Part shown: positions 52,820 through 61,959 of the stretch, piece after piece
Position numbering within the stretch: the first letter of the stretch is position 1
How the letters are laid out: the number at the start of each line of letters is the position of its first letter
Origin: Rhizobium sp. Root708
GTDB lineage: Bacteria > Pseudomonadota > Alphaproteobacteria > Rhizobiales > Rhizobiaceae
Direction of reading: 5' to 3'
NCBI RefSeq assembly: GCF_001429725.1
Contig: NZ_LMHV01000042.1
Coordinates: forward strand, 124,073 to 188,072
DNA length: 64,000 nt
Made by a program: the position numbers and the translations under genes
Notes under the pieces: generated by a model
The model's input: only the letters and a program-made list of their open reading frames with translations
Told to the model about the DNA's origin: nothing
Database searches by the model: none

Positions 52820-53398
52820 GTGAGCGAACACGAAACGACAAGCGAGGTCACGGGCGAGCCCACTCGCCGTGATTTCCTTTATCTCACCACTGGTATGGCG
52901 GGCGCCGTGGGCGCCGTTTCGGTCGCATGGCCGTTTATCGATCAGATGCGCCCGGATGCCTCGACATTGGCTCTGGCATCCATCGAAGTCGATGTTTCCA
53001 GCCTTGAGCCCGGAATGTCGCTGACCGCCAAGTGGCGCGGCAAGCCGATTTTCATCCGCAACCGTACACCTGAGGAAGTGAAGGCCGCGGATGAAGTTCC
53101 GATGGCCGAGCTCAAGGATCCGGTCGCGCGCAACGCCAATCTTGCGGCTGACGCGCAGGCAACGGGCATCGACCGTTCCGCCGGCAAGGACAAGGAAAAC
53201 TGGATCGTCATGATCGGTTCCTGCACTCATCTCGGCTGTGTGCCGCTCGGCCAGGCCGGCGAATACAACGGATGGTTCTGTCCCTGCCATGGCTCGGTCT
53301 ATGATACGGCCGGCCGCATCCGAAAAGGTCCGGCGCCACAAAACCTGGCGATCCCGACCTATTCGTTCGTTTCCGACAAAGTTATCAAGATCGGTTGA
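52820..53398 (+). CDS. petA: ubiquinol-cytochrome c reductase iron-sulphur (Rieske) subunit
   Basis: A 192-residue Rieske protein of the bc1 complex. The [2Fe-2S] ligands are C135 and H137 in CTHLGC and C154 and H157 in CPCHGS; C140 and C156 form the disulphide. An N-terminal TRRDFL motif (twin-arginine-like) and a membrane anchor (about 22-40) fit Tat-dependent insertion. Start is GTG 52820. petB follows after 13 bases. Confidence 0.96.
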   Translation: MSEHETTSEVTGEPTRRDFLYLTTGMAGAVGAVSVAWPFIDQMRPDASTLALASIEVDVSSLEPGMSLTAKWRGKPIFIRNRTPEEVKAADEVPMAELKDPVARNANLAADAQATGIDRSAGKDKENWIVMIGSCTHLGCVPLGQAGEYNGWFCPCHGSVYDTAGRIRKGPAPQNLAIPTYSFVSDKVIKIG

Positions 53399-53411
53399 GG
53401 GGGACTGATTT

Positions 53412-54689
53412 ATGAGTGGCCATTCCAGCTACGAGCCATCAACCGGCCTCGAGAAGTGGATCGATGCGCGTCTTCCGCTGCCGCGTCTCGTCTACGACAG
53501 CTTCGTTGCATATCCGGTTCCGCGTAATCTGAACTATGCCTATACCTTCGGCGCCATGCTGTCGGTCATGCTGATCGTTCAGATCCTGACCGGCGTGGTG
53601 CTTGCCATGCACTACGCCGCCGAAGCGACGGTTGCGTTCAACTCGGTCGAAAAGATCATGCGCGACGTCAACCACGGTTGGCTGTTGCGCTACATGCACG
53701 CCAACGGCGCGTCGTTCTTCTTCGTCGCGGTCTACCTGCACATCGCCCGCGGCCTCTACTACGGCTCCTACAAGGCGCCGCGCGAAATCCTCTGGATCCT
53801 CGGCGTTCTCATCTATCTGCTGATGATGGCGACCGGCTTCATGGGCTACGTTCTGCCCTGGGGTCAGATGTCCTTCTGGGGTGCGACTGTCATCACCGGC
53901 TTCTTCTCGGCATTCCCGCTGGTCGGCGAATGGGTGCAGCAGTTCCTGCTCGGTGGCTTCGCGGTCGAAAATCCGACGCTGAACCGCTTCTTCTCGCTGC
54001 ACTACTTGCTGCCGTTCGTCATTGCCGGCGTCGTCGTCCTGCATATCTGGGCGCTGCACGTCACCGGCCAGACGAACCCGACGGGCGTTGAAGTCAAGAC
54101 GAAGACGGACACGGTTCGTTTCACGCCTTATGCAACGCTCAAGGATGCGCTCGGCGTTTCGATCTTCCTGCTCGTCTACGCCTACTTCGTCTTCTACCTG
54201 CCGAACTTCCTCGGTCACGCCGACAACTATATTCCGGCTGATCCGTTGAAGACGCCGGCTCACATCGTTCCGGAATGGTACTTCCTGCCGTTCTACGCGA
54301 TGCTGCGCTCGATCACCTTCAACGTCGGCCCGATCGACTCGAAGCTTGCAGGCGTCCTCGTGATGTTCGGCGCGATCATCGTGCTGTTCTTCCTGCCGTG
54401 GCTCGACACGTCGAAGGTTCGTTCGGCGGTCTATCGTCCGTGGTACAAGATGGCTTACTGGCTGTTCGTGATCAACGCGATCATCCTCGGCTGGCTCGGT
54501 TCGCAGCCGGCGGAAGGCCTCTACACCACGATCTCGCAGATCTGTACGCTGCTTTACTTCGCCTTCTTCCTGGTCGTCATGCCGGTGCTTGGTCTCGTCG
54601 AGACGCCGCGCCGTGTGCCGAACTCGATCACGGAAGCGGTGCTTGAAAAGCGCAACAAGACTGCCGCGGCTGCAACGGCCAAGGCATAA
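53412..54689 (+). CDS. petB: cytochrome b of the bc1 complex
   Basis: A 425-residue membrane protein carrying two haem b groups. Quinol-site PEWYFLPFYAMLRS and haem-ligand histidines in MHYAAE, RYMHANGAS, LHIARGLYYGSY and VVVLHIWALHVTG are seen. Eight hydrophobic helices. It oxidises ubiquinol and hands electrons to the Rieske protein and cytochrome c1. GAGGGGGACTG precedes the ATG. Confidence 0.97.
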   Translation: MSGHSSYEPSTGLEKWIDARLPLPRLVYDSFVAYPVPRNLNYAYTFGAMLSVMLIVQILTGVVLAMHYAAEATVAFNSVEKIMRDVNHGWLLRYMHANGASFFFVAVYLHIARGLYYGSYKAPREILWILGVLIYLLMMATGFMGYVLPWGQMSFWGATVITGFFSAFPLVGEWVQQFLLGGFAVENPTLNRFFSLHYLLPFVIAGVVVLHIWALHVTGQTNPTGVEVKTKTDTVRFTPYATLKDALGVSIFLLVYAYFVFYLPNFLGHADNYIPADPLKTPAHIVPEWYFLPFYAMLRSITFNVGPIDSKLAGVLVMFGAIIVLFFLPWLDTSKVRSAVYRPWYKMAYWLFVINAIILGWLGSQPAEGLYTTISQICTLLYFAFFLVVMPVLGLVETPRRVPNSITEAVLEKRNKTAAAATAKA

Positions 54690-54714
54690 GCGGGCGACGA
54701 GAGGGAATAAAAAC

Positions 54715-55584
54715 ATGAAAAAGCTTGTTGCAAGCATTCTGTCGCTCGCAGTCGTCGCCGGTCTCGGAACCGCGGTTCTCGCTGAGGAGGCTGCAAAGCC
54801 TGCTGAGCATCACGAGGCAGCGACTCCGCACTATCCGCTGAAGGAGCCCAAGGAGGTCGACTGGTCCTTCGCAGGTCCGTTCGGCACCTACGACAAGGGT
54901 CAGCTTCAGCGTGGCCTGAAGGTTTACACCGAAGTCTGTGCCGCCTGTCACTCGATGAAGCTGGTGCCGTTCCGTACGTTGGGCGAGCTCGGCTACTCGG
55001 ACGCACAGGTCAAGGCTTTCGCAGCGAACTACGAAGTCCAGGACGGCCCGAACGCCAGCGGTGACATGTACACCCGCAAGGCCGTGCCTTCCGATTACTT
55101 CCCGTCGCCGTTCGCGAACGCCGAGGCGGCCGCTGCGTCGAACAACGGTGCTGCTCCGCCTGACTTCTCGCTGATCGCGAAGGCTCGCGAAGTCGAGCGA
55201 GGTTTCCCGCGTTTCGTCTTCGATATCTTCACGCAGTACCAGGAAGGCGGCCCTGACTACATCTACTCGCTGCTGACCGGTTACGAAGAACCGCCGGCCG
55301 GGTTCCAGGTGCCGCAGGGTGCCCATTACAACCCGTACTTCCATGCCGCCGCTGTTTTCGCGATGCCAAAGCCGCTGTCGGATGGCCAGGTGACTTACGA
55401 CGACGGTTCGCCGGCGACAGTCGACCAGTATGCCAAGGACGTTTCGTCCTTCCTGATGTGGGCTGCCGAGCCGCATCTGGTCGAGCGCAAGCACACCGGC
55501 TTCATGGTCATGATCTTCCTGCTGATCTTCTCGGTGTTGATCTACCTGACCAAGCGTTCGGTTTACGCAAACAAGGAACACTAA
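54715..55584 (+). CDS. petC: cytochrome c1 of the bc1 complex
   Basis: A 289-residue haem c protein. Signal peptide at residues 1-23, covalent haem motif CAACH (C75, C78, H79), a likely Met ligand in FAMPKPLSDGQ and a C-terminal membrane anchor (about 260-278, FMVMIFLLIFSVLIYL). It is separate from cytochrome b, unlike the fused FbcH of Bradyrhizobium. Last gene of petABC; a strong terminator follows. Confidence 0.96.
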   Translation: MKKLVASILSLAVVAGLGTAVLAEEAAKPAEHHEAATPHYPLKEPKEVDWSFAGPFGTYDKGQLQRGLKVYTEVCAACHSMKLVPFRTLGELGYSDAQVKAFAANYEVQDGPNASGDMYTRKAVPSDYFPSPFANAEAAAASNNGAAPPDFSLIAKAREVERGFPRFVFDIFTQYQEGGPDYIYSLLTGYEEPPAGFQVPQGAHYNPYFHAAAVFAMPKPLSDGQVTYDDGSPATVDQYAKDVSSFLMWAAEPHLVERKHTGFMVMIFLLIFSVLIYLTKRSVYANKEH

Positions 55585-55605
55585 GAGTTTCATCTCCAAG
55601 TGAGG

Positions 55606-55633
55606 AAAAGGCGGCCGCGGGGCCGCCTTTTTT
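55606..55633 (+). terminator. rho-independent terminator after petC
   Basis: AAAAGGCGGCC and GGCCGCCTTTT pair across a four-base loop, followed by further T. It lies 21 bases after the petC stop. Confidence 0.92.
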
Positions 55634-55696
55634 GTTGGTTCCGGCACCCGCAGTTGATAGGGTGCGCCGACCAACGGCCCTTCAGATGGATCTTCC

Positions 55697-56239
55697 ATGA
55701 ACGACACGATTTCGGAGCTTGCAGCCAGCATTCGCTCCATTCCGGACTATCCCAAGCCCGGCATTATCTTCCGTGACATCACCACGCTTCTCGGCAACCC
55801 CCGCGCCTTCCGGCGCGCCATCGACGAGCTCGTCCAGCCCTATGCCGGCATGAAGATCGACAAGATCGCCGGAATGGAAGCGCGCGGCTTTATCCTGGGC
55901 GGTGCCGTGGCACACCAGCTGTCGGCAGGTTTCGTGCCCATCCGCAAGAAGGGCAAGCTCCCGCACGACACGGTTCGCATCGCCTACAGCCTGGAATACG
56001 GTGTCGACGAGATGGAAATGCATCGCGATGCGGTGCAGCCGGGCGAGAAGGTCATTCTCGTCGACGACCTGATCGCTACCGGCGGCACGGCCGTTGGCGC
56101 GACGCAGCTGCTGCGCCAGATCGGCGCGGAGGTCGTGTCGGCCTGCTTCGTTATCGATCTGCCGGACCTCGGCGGTCGCAAGAAGCTCGAAGAACTCGGC
56201 GTCGATGTCCGTACGCTCGTGGAGTTTTCCGGCCACTGA
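55697..56239 (+). CDS. apt: adenine phosphoribosyltransferase
   Basis: A 180-residue purine-salvage enzyme that makes AMP from adenine and PRPP. The PRPP-binding loop is VILVDDLIATGGTA (about 113-126) and the substrate loop has GMEARGFILGGAVA. Full length. It stands alone between petABC and two convergent MaoC genes. Confidence 0.96.
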   Translation: MNDTISELAASIRSIPDYPKPGIIFRDITTLLGNPRAFRRAIDELVQPYAGMKIDKIAGMEARGFILGGAVAHQLSAGFVPIRKKGKLPHDTVRIAYSLEYGVDEMEMHRDAVQPGEKVILVDDLIATGGTAVGATQLLRQIGAEVVSACFVIDLPDLGGRKKLEELGVDVRTLVEFSGH

Positions 56240-56245
56240 GGCCGG

Positions 56246-56713
56246 TTACTCGAATTCGATGACGGTGCTTTCGAAGCGGACGACCGGCGTGCCGTCCGCG
56301 ATCGTGCCTTCGCAGAGAATGCTGTTCAGCCTTCGTCCCGGACGCGATGCAAGGGCGCGGCTCGATAGGAACGTCACGGTGTAGGCGACTTCCTCTCCGG
56401 CAAAGACCGGCCGTATCCACTGAAGCGTCCGGAAGCCGGGCGAGGGGCCGAGCTTCGGAGGCTCGATGCCTTCCGACAAGAGCCGGACGCATTCCCGTTC
56501 CCAGTAAGCGACAAAGGTGCGCATCCAGGCCGCGCAGGTATGCCAGCCGGATGCACAAAGACCGCCAAAGAGCGATTGGCTTGCCGCCTCCGCGTCGAGA
56601 TGGAACGGCTGCGGATCGAAGCGTTCGGCGAAATGAACGATCCGTTCCGGCGTGAAGAGATAGCTGCCGATTTCGACCTTTTCGCCGATCGCGTAGCGTT
56701 CCGCCATGATCAT
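56246..56713 (-). CDS. MaoC family dehydratase
   Basis: A 155-residue hot-dog fold protein of the MaoC/(R)-hydratase type. HFAERFDPQPFHLDAEAA gives the D...H hydratase motif (D at about 33, H at about 38), followed by FGGLCASGWHTCAAWMRTF. It overlaps the upstream MaoC gene by four bases, so the two are translationally coupled and may form a heteromer. Confidence 0.87.
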   Translation of the reverse strand: MIMAERYAIGEKVEIGSYLFTPERIVHFAERFDPQPFHLDAEAASQSLFGGLCASGWHTCAAWMRTFVAYWERECVRLLSEGIEPPKLGPSPGFRTLQWIRPVFAGEEVAYTVTFLSSRALASRPGRRLNSILCEGTIADGTPVVRFESTVIEFE

Positions 56714-57192
56714 GCCGGCTTCTCCTGTGGTTCCTGCAGGACGAACATGATCGAGTTCTCCGCCAGGCAGACAAGTTCGCCGTTCTGATTTTCGACCTCG
56801 TGGCGGAACTTCACCATGCCGATGCCCGGTCGCGAGCGGAGCGGGCGCGCTTCCAGCACCGTCGAATATCCGGAGATGGTGTCACCCGCCAGAACAGGCC
56901 GGCGCCATTCCATGAAGTCGACACCCGGAGCGCCTTGCGAATTGGAGCCGATAAGGAAGCTCTCCGCCATCATCCGCATGAACAGGGCCGATGTGTGCCA
57001 ACCGGAGGCCGCAAGGCCGCCGAGGATGCTGGCGCGGCCGGCGCTCTCGTCGAGATGCATGGGCTGCGGATCGAACTCCTCGGCAAAGTCGATGATCTCC
57101 GCCGCAGTGACCGTCTTCGGTCCCAGTGCGAAGCGGCGGCCGGGCTGAAAATCCTCGAAGGCAAGTTTGGGATCGGACAAATTCGTCTGCAC
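56710..57192 (-). CDS. MaoC family dehydratase
   Basis: A 160-residue hot-dog protein. DFAEEFDPQPMHLDESAG carries the D...H pair and LGGLAASGWHTSALFMRMM follows, as in its neighbour. The shared motifs suggest an old tandem duplication. Start is GTG 57192. No fatty-acid or polyester gene is adjacent, so the substrate cannot be inferred. Confidence 0.87.
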   Translation of the reverse strand: MQTNLSDPKLAFEDFQPGRRFALGPKTVTAAEIIDFAEEFDPQPMHLDESAGRASILGGLAASGWHTSALFMRMMAESFLIGSNSQGAPGVDFMEWRRPVLAGDTISGYSTVLEARPLRSRPGIGMVKFRHEVENQNGELVCLAENSIMFVLQEPQEKPA

Positions 57193-57260
57193 CTCATAGG
57201 AGTTTCATATCAATTACAATAGCATGCCGTCAGACACAACGATTCCTGCGAAACTTGTCC

Positions 57261-58340
57261 ATGACCGAACTGAAGCAGATTCTCGACGATGCGGCGCGTG
57301 AAGGCATCATGCCGACGCAAACAATCGATCGCCTCCTGCCATTCCTTGTGGCGCGGGGCGTGAAGGTCGACATGCCTTCCGCCGTTGCGCGGCCTGATGC
57401 GGCGCCGTTTTCGGATACGGAAACGCCGAGCTTCGTGCGCGGCTTTCACGACGTGCTGATCACGATCGGCATCGTCGTCGCGCTCGCGGGGCTATGGGGC
57501 GTGGCTTCGACCTATGCGGTCCTGCCTGCGATCGTCGTACTTGCCGAAATCCTTGTTCGGCGGCAGAGGCTTGCCTTGCCGGCGGTCGTCCTCAGCCTTG
57601 CGCTTGCTGCGTGGACCGCGGTGATGTCGGCGAGCTGGGTCGGGAGCGGCTTCACCGGCATGAATCTTGGCGGCAGCGATACATTGCAGTTCACGCTCGC
57701 GTTTCCTGTGGTGATGGGGCTTTTCTATCTGGTCTACCGCGTTCCGCTCGCGCTGGCGCTGTCGATGATGGGAGCGGCGGTGGTCCTGCTACAGCTCGTC
57801 CTGCGCGCGCTGGCGTGGCTCTCCGGTGATCCGCTCTTCGAACTCAACCACCCGGCGGTCCTGTCGATCATCGCGATCGTCTGCGCCGTCGGCCTATTCG
57901 CGCTTGCGATGAGCTTCGACCTGAAGGACCCGATGCGGCGCACCGTCAATTCGGATGTCGCCTTCTGGCTGCATCTCGGAGCGGCACCCGCCTTGCTTTA
58001 CAGCGTGCTCTCGCTGCCCGGGCTCACCGGTGGAACGCTGAGCGCCCTGCAGACCATGTCGGGACGGACGCCGCTGGTGGTGGCAACTGTCGTGGCACTT
58101 ATGTTCATCGGCCTGATTATCGACCGTCGAGCCTTCGTGACGTCGGGATTGCTGTCGCTGGGTTTTGCGCTCTATGGCATCTTTCGCCGCGGAGACGCGA
58201 GCATCGATACCTACGTCTTCATCACGCTCCTGACGGTGGGCGTGATCGTCCTCATCATTGGCACAGGATGGATGCCGCTTCGGCGTTTCGTCATGCGCCG
58301 TCTGCCTGAGGGCATGCAGGCAAGACTGCCGCCAGCTTAG
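57261..58340 (+). CDS. polytopic membrane protein of unknown function
   Basis: A 359-residue protein. A soluble N-terminal part (MTELKQILDDAAREGIMPTQ, about 1-60) is followed by about ten to eleven transmembrane helices. The short N-terminal helical domain before a membrane bundle resembles DUF2157-type proteins, but I am not certain. ATG 57261 lies 68 bases from the divergent MaoC gene. It converges on ychF. Confidence 0.75.
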   Translation: MTELKQILDDAAREGIMPTQTIDRLLPFLVARGVKVDMPSAVARPDAAPFSDTETPSFVRGFHDVLITIGIVVALAGLWGVASTYAVLPAIVVLAEILVRRQRLALPAVVLSLALAAWTAVMSASWVGSGFTGMNLGGSDTLQFTLAFPVVMGLFYLVYRVPLALALSMMGAAVVLLQLVLRALAWLSGDPLFELNHPAVLSIIAIVCAVGLFALAMSFDLKDPMRRTVNSDVAFWLHLGAAPALLYSVLSLPGLTGGTLSALQTMSGRTPLVVATVVALMFIGLIIDRRAFVTSGLLSLGFALYGIFRRGDASIDTYVFITLLTVGVIVLIIGTGWMPLRRFVMRRLPEGMQARLPPA

Positions 58341-58364
58341 GCGGCAGTCTGTCTTGTCATCGGA

Positions 58365-59468
58365 TCAGGTGTTGAAGCGGAAGTGGATGACGTCGCCGTC
58401 CTGGACGACGTATTCCTTGCCTTCGTCGCGGCCCTTGCCGGCTTCCTTGGCGCCGACTTCACCCTTGAAGGTGATGTAGTCGTCGTAGCCGATGGTGAAA
58501 GCGCGGATGAAGCCGCGCTCGAAGTCAGTGTGGATAACGCCAGCGGCAGCAGGCGCCTTGGTGCCGCGGACGATGGTCCAGGCGCGGGTTTCCTTGGGGC
58601 CGACGGTGAAATAGGTGATCAGGTCGAGCAGGTGGTAACCCGCACGGATCAGGCGGTCGAGACCGGCTTCTTCCAGGCCGAGCGCGGAGAGGAATTCCTT
58701 CGCTTCCTCTTCCGGCAGCTGCGCGACTTCAGATTCGATCGCGGCCGAGATAATGACGCATTCCGCACCCTGTTCCTTGGCCATGACGGCGACGGCGGCG
58801 GTGTGCGCGTTGCCGGTCGAGGCGTCAGCTTCAGCGACGTTGCACACGTACAGCACCGGGTGCGAGGTCAGGAGGTTGAGGCCCTTGAGGATCTCGATAT
58901 CTTCGACAGCCAGGGTCTTGAGCAGGAGGCGGGCAGGCTTGCCTTCGTTCAACAGCTTGATGACCGCTTCCATGACCGGCAGCTGGGCCAGCGATTCCTT
59001 GTCCTTGGAGGCGGCGCGCTTGCGGGTCTGCTCGACACGGCGTTCCAGGCTTTCGAGGTCGGCGAGCATCAGCTCGGTCTCGATCGTGTCCGCGTCGCCG
59101 ACCGGGTTGATCTTGCCTTCGACATGGGTGATGTCGTCGTCTTCGAAACAGCGCAGCACATGCACGACGGCATCGACTTCGCGGATGTTGGCGAGGAACT
59201 TGTTGCCGAGGCCTTCACCCTTGGACGCGCCGCGTACGAGGCCGGCGATGTCGACGAAGGAGATGCGGGTCGGGATGATTTCCTTGGAGCCGGCGATAGC
59301 GGCCAGCTTCTGCATGCGCGGATCCGGAACGGCGACTTCGCCGGTGTTCGGTTCGATCGTGCAGAAAGGATAGTTTGCCGCCTGCGCTGCCGCCGTCTTG
59401 GTCAGCGCGTTGAAGAGGGTCGACTTGCCGACATTCGGCAGACCGACGATACCGCATTTGAAGCCCAT
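58365..59468 (-). CDS. ychF: ribosome-associated ATPase YchF
   Basis: A 367-residue Obg-family protein. The P-loop is GLPNVGKSTLFNAL and the G4 position reads NVAEAD instead of NKxD, the change that gives YchF/OLA1 its ATP preference. A C-terminal TGS domain includes GAKEAGKGRDEGKEYVVQDG. It binds ribosomes and affects translation and oxidative stress responses in other bacteria. Confidence 0.96.
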   Translation of the reverse strand: MGFKCGIVGLPNVGKSTLFNALTKTAAAQAANYPFCTIEPNTGEVAVPDPRMQKLAAIAGSKEIIPTRISFVDIAGLVRGASKGEGLGNKFLANIREVDAVVHVLRCFEDDDITHVEGKINPVGDADTIETELMLADLESLERRVEQTRKRAASKDKESLAQLPVMEAVIKLLNEGKPARLLLKTLAVEDIEILKGLNLLTSHPVLYVCNVAEADASTGNAHTAAVAVMAKEQGAECVIISAAIESEVAQLPEEEAKEFLSALGLEEAGLDRLIRAGYHLLDLITYFTVGPKETRAWTIVRGTKAPAAAGVIHTDFERGFIRAFTIGYDDYITFKGEVGAKEAGKGRDEGKEYVVQDGDVIHFRFNT

Positions 59469-59648
59469 GGCCTGAAACCTGCTGTTCTTGAATTCGTTGG
59501 TGCTGGCTATGGGGTAAAAGGCGCCTTGCGGTCAAGCTTTTCGCGCAAGTCTCTTGCATTCCGAGGGTTGAACCTCGGCCTTTGCAGCGCGATATAGGTA
59601 TCGGCGAGCCATTCTCGCTTCTCCATGTCATCAACGGGTAGATTTGCG

Positions 59649-59960
59649 ATGAGTGATAACGATATTGCTCAGAAACCGAAGACCAAGTCGAAATCGAAGC
59701 TGGACCGGCCGAAGCTCTACAAGGTCATCCTCTTCAACGACGACTACACACCGCGCGAATTCGTGGTGATGATCCTCAAGGCCGTCTTCCGCATGGGAGG
59801 GGAAGCCGGCTACCGTGTCATGATGACCGCGCACAAGCTGGGATCGAGCGTGGTGGTGGTTTGCACGAAGGATATCGCCGAGACGAAGGTCAAGGAAGCG
59901 ATGGATTACGCCAAGGAGGCCGACTTCCCGCTGATGTTGACGGCAGAGCCGGAAGAATAA
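59649..59960 (+). CDS. clpS: ClpS adaptor of the N-end rule pathway, ClpS2-like
   Basis: A 103-residue adaptor that passes N-degron substrates to ClpAP. Substrate-pocket residues equivalent to E. coli N34, D35 and H66 are N30, D31 and H62 (FNDDYTP and MTAHKLG). The position equivalent to the gate residue M40 is arginine (R36, in DDYTPREF), as I recall for Agrobacterium ClpS2, which has narrower substrate choice. ATG 59649 gives the normal short N-tail. No clpA is adjacent. Confidence 0.92.
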   Translation: MSDNDIAQKPKTKSKSKLDRPKLYKVILFNDDYTPREFVVMILKAVFRMGGEAGYRVMMTAHKLGSSVVVVCTKDIAETKVKEAMDYAKEADFPLMLTAEPEE

Positions 59961-59963
59961 CCG

Positions 59964-60413
59964 TCAGCGCCTGATCTGGTAGCCCGTCTTATCCTGGCTA
60001 AAGCCGCAGTTCTTGTAGAAGCGCAGCGTTGCTGGATCCTTCGATCCCGTAAGAAGCATGACCTTGTAGCAGCCCGCTTCCCAGGCGGCCTTGACGGCGT
60101 GCTCGATCAGGGCGCGTCCGTAGCCCCGCATCCTGTGGGTCGCGGCGGTCACCACGTTTTCGATCACCGCATATGACGCGCCGTTTCTGGTCAGGTTGGG
60201 GACGACGATCAATGTTACCGACGAAGCCACAGCTTCGCCGGCATGGCCGATGAAAACCGTCATGCCGGGCTGTGAAAGGATTGCTTCGAAGCGTTCTTCG
60301 GCCTGCGCGCCGTCGATGACGGGGTCGGCCGGGTTCAGCTCGCGGTAAAGGGCAAGCAAGACCGGCAGGTCGCCAGCCTCGGCGGCGCGGATGACGAGTT
60401 CGCCGGCGGACAC
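59964..60413 (-). CDS. GNAT family N-acetyltransferase
   Basis: A 149-residue acetyltransferase. Motif A is ENVVTAATHRMRGYGRALIE (about 86-105), then CYKVMLLTGSKDPATLRFYK. Start at ATG 60413, one base after the pth stop, so it is probably the second gene of a pth operon. Substrate unknown. Confidence 0.85.
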   Translation of the reverse strand: MSAGELVIRAAEAGDLPVLLALYRELNPADPVIDGAQAEERFEAILSQPGMTVFIGHAGEAVASSVTLIVVPNLTRNGASYAVIENVVTAATHRMRGYGRALIEHAVKAAWEAGCYKVMLLTGSKDPATLRFYKNCGFSQDKTGYQIRR

Positions 60414-60414
60414 G

Positions 60415-61134
60415 TCAATCGCCCTTGTTGCCGAACATCTTCTTCAGCATTTCTGCCATCGGCCCGGTTGTCGGAAGCGCTTTTGGCTGCGCGTGGTTGC
60501 GCGCCTGATGAATGTGCGACTTGGCGGCGGGCTTCTTCTCCGCTTTAGGCTTGTCTTCATCGGCCTTGCCGCCGACCGCCAGGGCCAGCTTGTTCATCAA
60601 TTGCGAGTCTTCGTTGCGGACCAGCATGTCGGCATTGTCGGCGAGCGTGTCGAGCAGGGGCTCAAGCCAGCTCTGGTCGGCCTTCGCGAAGTCACCAAGC
60701 ACATGATGCTGCACCAGTTCCTTGACGCCCGGATGGCCGATGCCGAGGCGCAGGCGCCGATAGTCCTTGCCGCAATGGGCGTCGAGCGACTTGATCCCGT
60801 TGTGGCCGCCATGTCCGCCGCCCGTCTTCAGCCGCGCCTTTGCGGGCGGAAGGTCGAGTTCGTCGTAGATGGCGACGATATCCGAGGGTTGCAGCTTGTA
60901 GAAGCGCATCGCCTCGCCAACGGATTCGCCCGAAAGGTTCATGTAGGTCTGTGGCTTGATCAGCAATACCTTCTCGCCGCCAAGCTCGCCTTCGGAAATC
61001 TCGGCCTTGAACTTCTTCGACCACGGCGAAAAGCTGTGGCGCCGGTAGATGGCGTCGACTGCCATGAAGCCGATGTTGTGTCGGTTGCCGGCATACTTGC
61101 TGCCGGGGTTGCCGAGGCCGGCGATGATCAGCAT
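60415..61134 (-). CDS. pth: peptidyl-tRNA hydrolase
   Basis: A 239-residue enzyme that releases peptides from peptidyl-tRNA. N9 in GLGNPG and H19 in NRHNIGF are in place, with the PQTYMNLSGESV, YDELDLP (catalytic Asp) and GGGHGGHNGIKSL motifs. The C-terminal 50 residues are a Lys/Ala-rich tail common in alphaproteobacteria. ATG 61134 gives the standard start. Confidence 0.96.
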   Translation of the reverse strand: MLIIAGLGNPGSKYAGNRHNIGFMAVDAIYRRHSFSPWSKKFKAEISEGELGGEKVLLIKPQTYMNLSGESVGEAMRFYKLQPSDIVAIYDELDLPPAKARLKTGGGHGGHNGIKSLDAHCGKDYRRLRLGIGHPGVKELVQHHVLGDFAKADQSWLEPLLDTLADNADMLVRNEDSQLMNKLALAVGGKADEDKPKAEKKPAAKSHIHQARNHAQPKALPTTGPMAEMLKKMFGNKGD

Positions 61135-61218
61135 GGGTATTCGTTCCTTGCGAGGTCGGTTGCCTGTCACCACCGCGAAACGGCGCCGGAGTCAAGCATT
61201 CCCTGGGGCTTGCCAGCC

Positions 61219-61941
61219 TTACTCGGCCGTATGTAGGCCGTATCTCGCGAAAATCTCTTTCTGCGTGCCATCGGCAATCAGCTTATTCAAGGCGTCCTGC
61301 ATTTTCGCCCGCAGGTCATCGGGAAAGCTCTTTTCGCAGGCGATGCCCATTGCCTGCGATGCCAGCAGCGCCACGCGTCGCAGCGGCTGCTCGGCCTTGA
61401 TCTTCTCGAAATAGGGCTCCGAAATAGGCATGAGATCCACCCGGCCGTTGAGCAGCTTGCGCAAGGTGCCGCTGAAGTCGCTCGCGAGATCGATCCGGGT
61501 GAAGCCCTTGTCCTTCAGAAGCGCTTCGGTGTAATCGCCGCGATGCGTGCCGACGGTGTACTTCTTCGCATCGTCAAGATCGGTGGCGGAGACGCTGGAG
61601 CCGATCTTTGCAACCAGGATGTTGCGGTCGATCAGAAGCGGTTCGACCCACTTGAAGATCTGGTCGCGCTGTGCGCTGTGCGCGGTCGTGAACACGCAGG
61701 TCATCGGTGTGGTCTGAGCCTGGCTGTAGGCGCGCGTCCAGGGCACCATTTCGATCGAATAATCGATGCCGGCAGATGTCATGATCTTGTCGACCTGCTC
61801 GATCGAGGCACCTTTCAACACCTTACCCTCGCGGTAGCTGAAGGGCGAGTATTCCTCGGTGAGAAGGGTGACGGTCGCGGCCTGTGCGGCGGCAAACGAG
61901 GGAAGACAAAGCAGAGTGAGTAGCATCAAGCGTTTGATCAT
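61219..61941 (-). CDS. periplasmic solute-binding protein family 3
   Basis: A 240-residue exported protein with a signal peptide at residues 1-21 (MIKRLMLLTLLCLPSFAAAQ) and the SBP family 3 fold (LLTEEYSPFSYREG, then YTVGTHRGDYTEALLKDKGF). No ABC permease or ATPase lies in the visible neighbourhood. It starts 18 bases after the stop of a membrane GGDEF-EAL gene, so it may be a sensor subunit rather than a transporter part, like NspS beside MbaA. Confidence 0.85.
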   Translation of the reverse strand: MIKRLMLLTLLCLPSFAAAQAATVTLLTEEYSPFSYREGKVLKGASIEQVDKIMTSAGIDYSIEMVPWTRAYSQAQTTPMTCVFTTAHSAQRDQIFKWVEPLLIDRNILVAKIGSSVSATDLDDAKKYTVGTHRGDYTEALLKDKGFTRIDLASDFSGTLRKLLNGRVDLMPISEPYFEKIKAEQPLRRVALLASQAMGIACEKSFPDDLRAKMQDALNKLIADGTQKEIFARYGLHTAE

Positions 61942-61959
61942 CTGGCCTTCCCCTGATTG

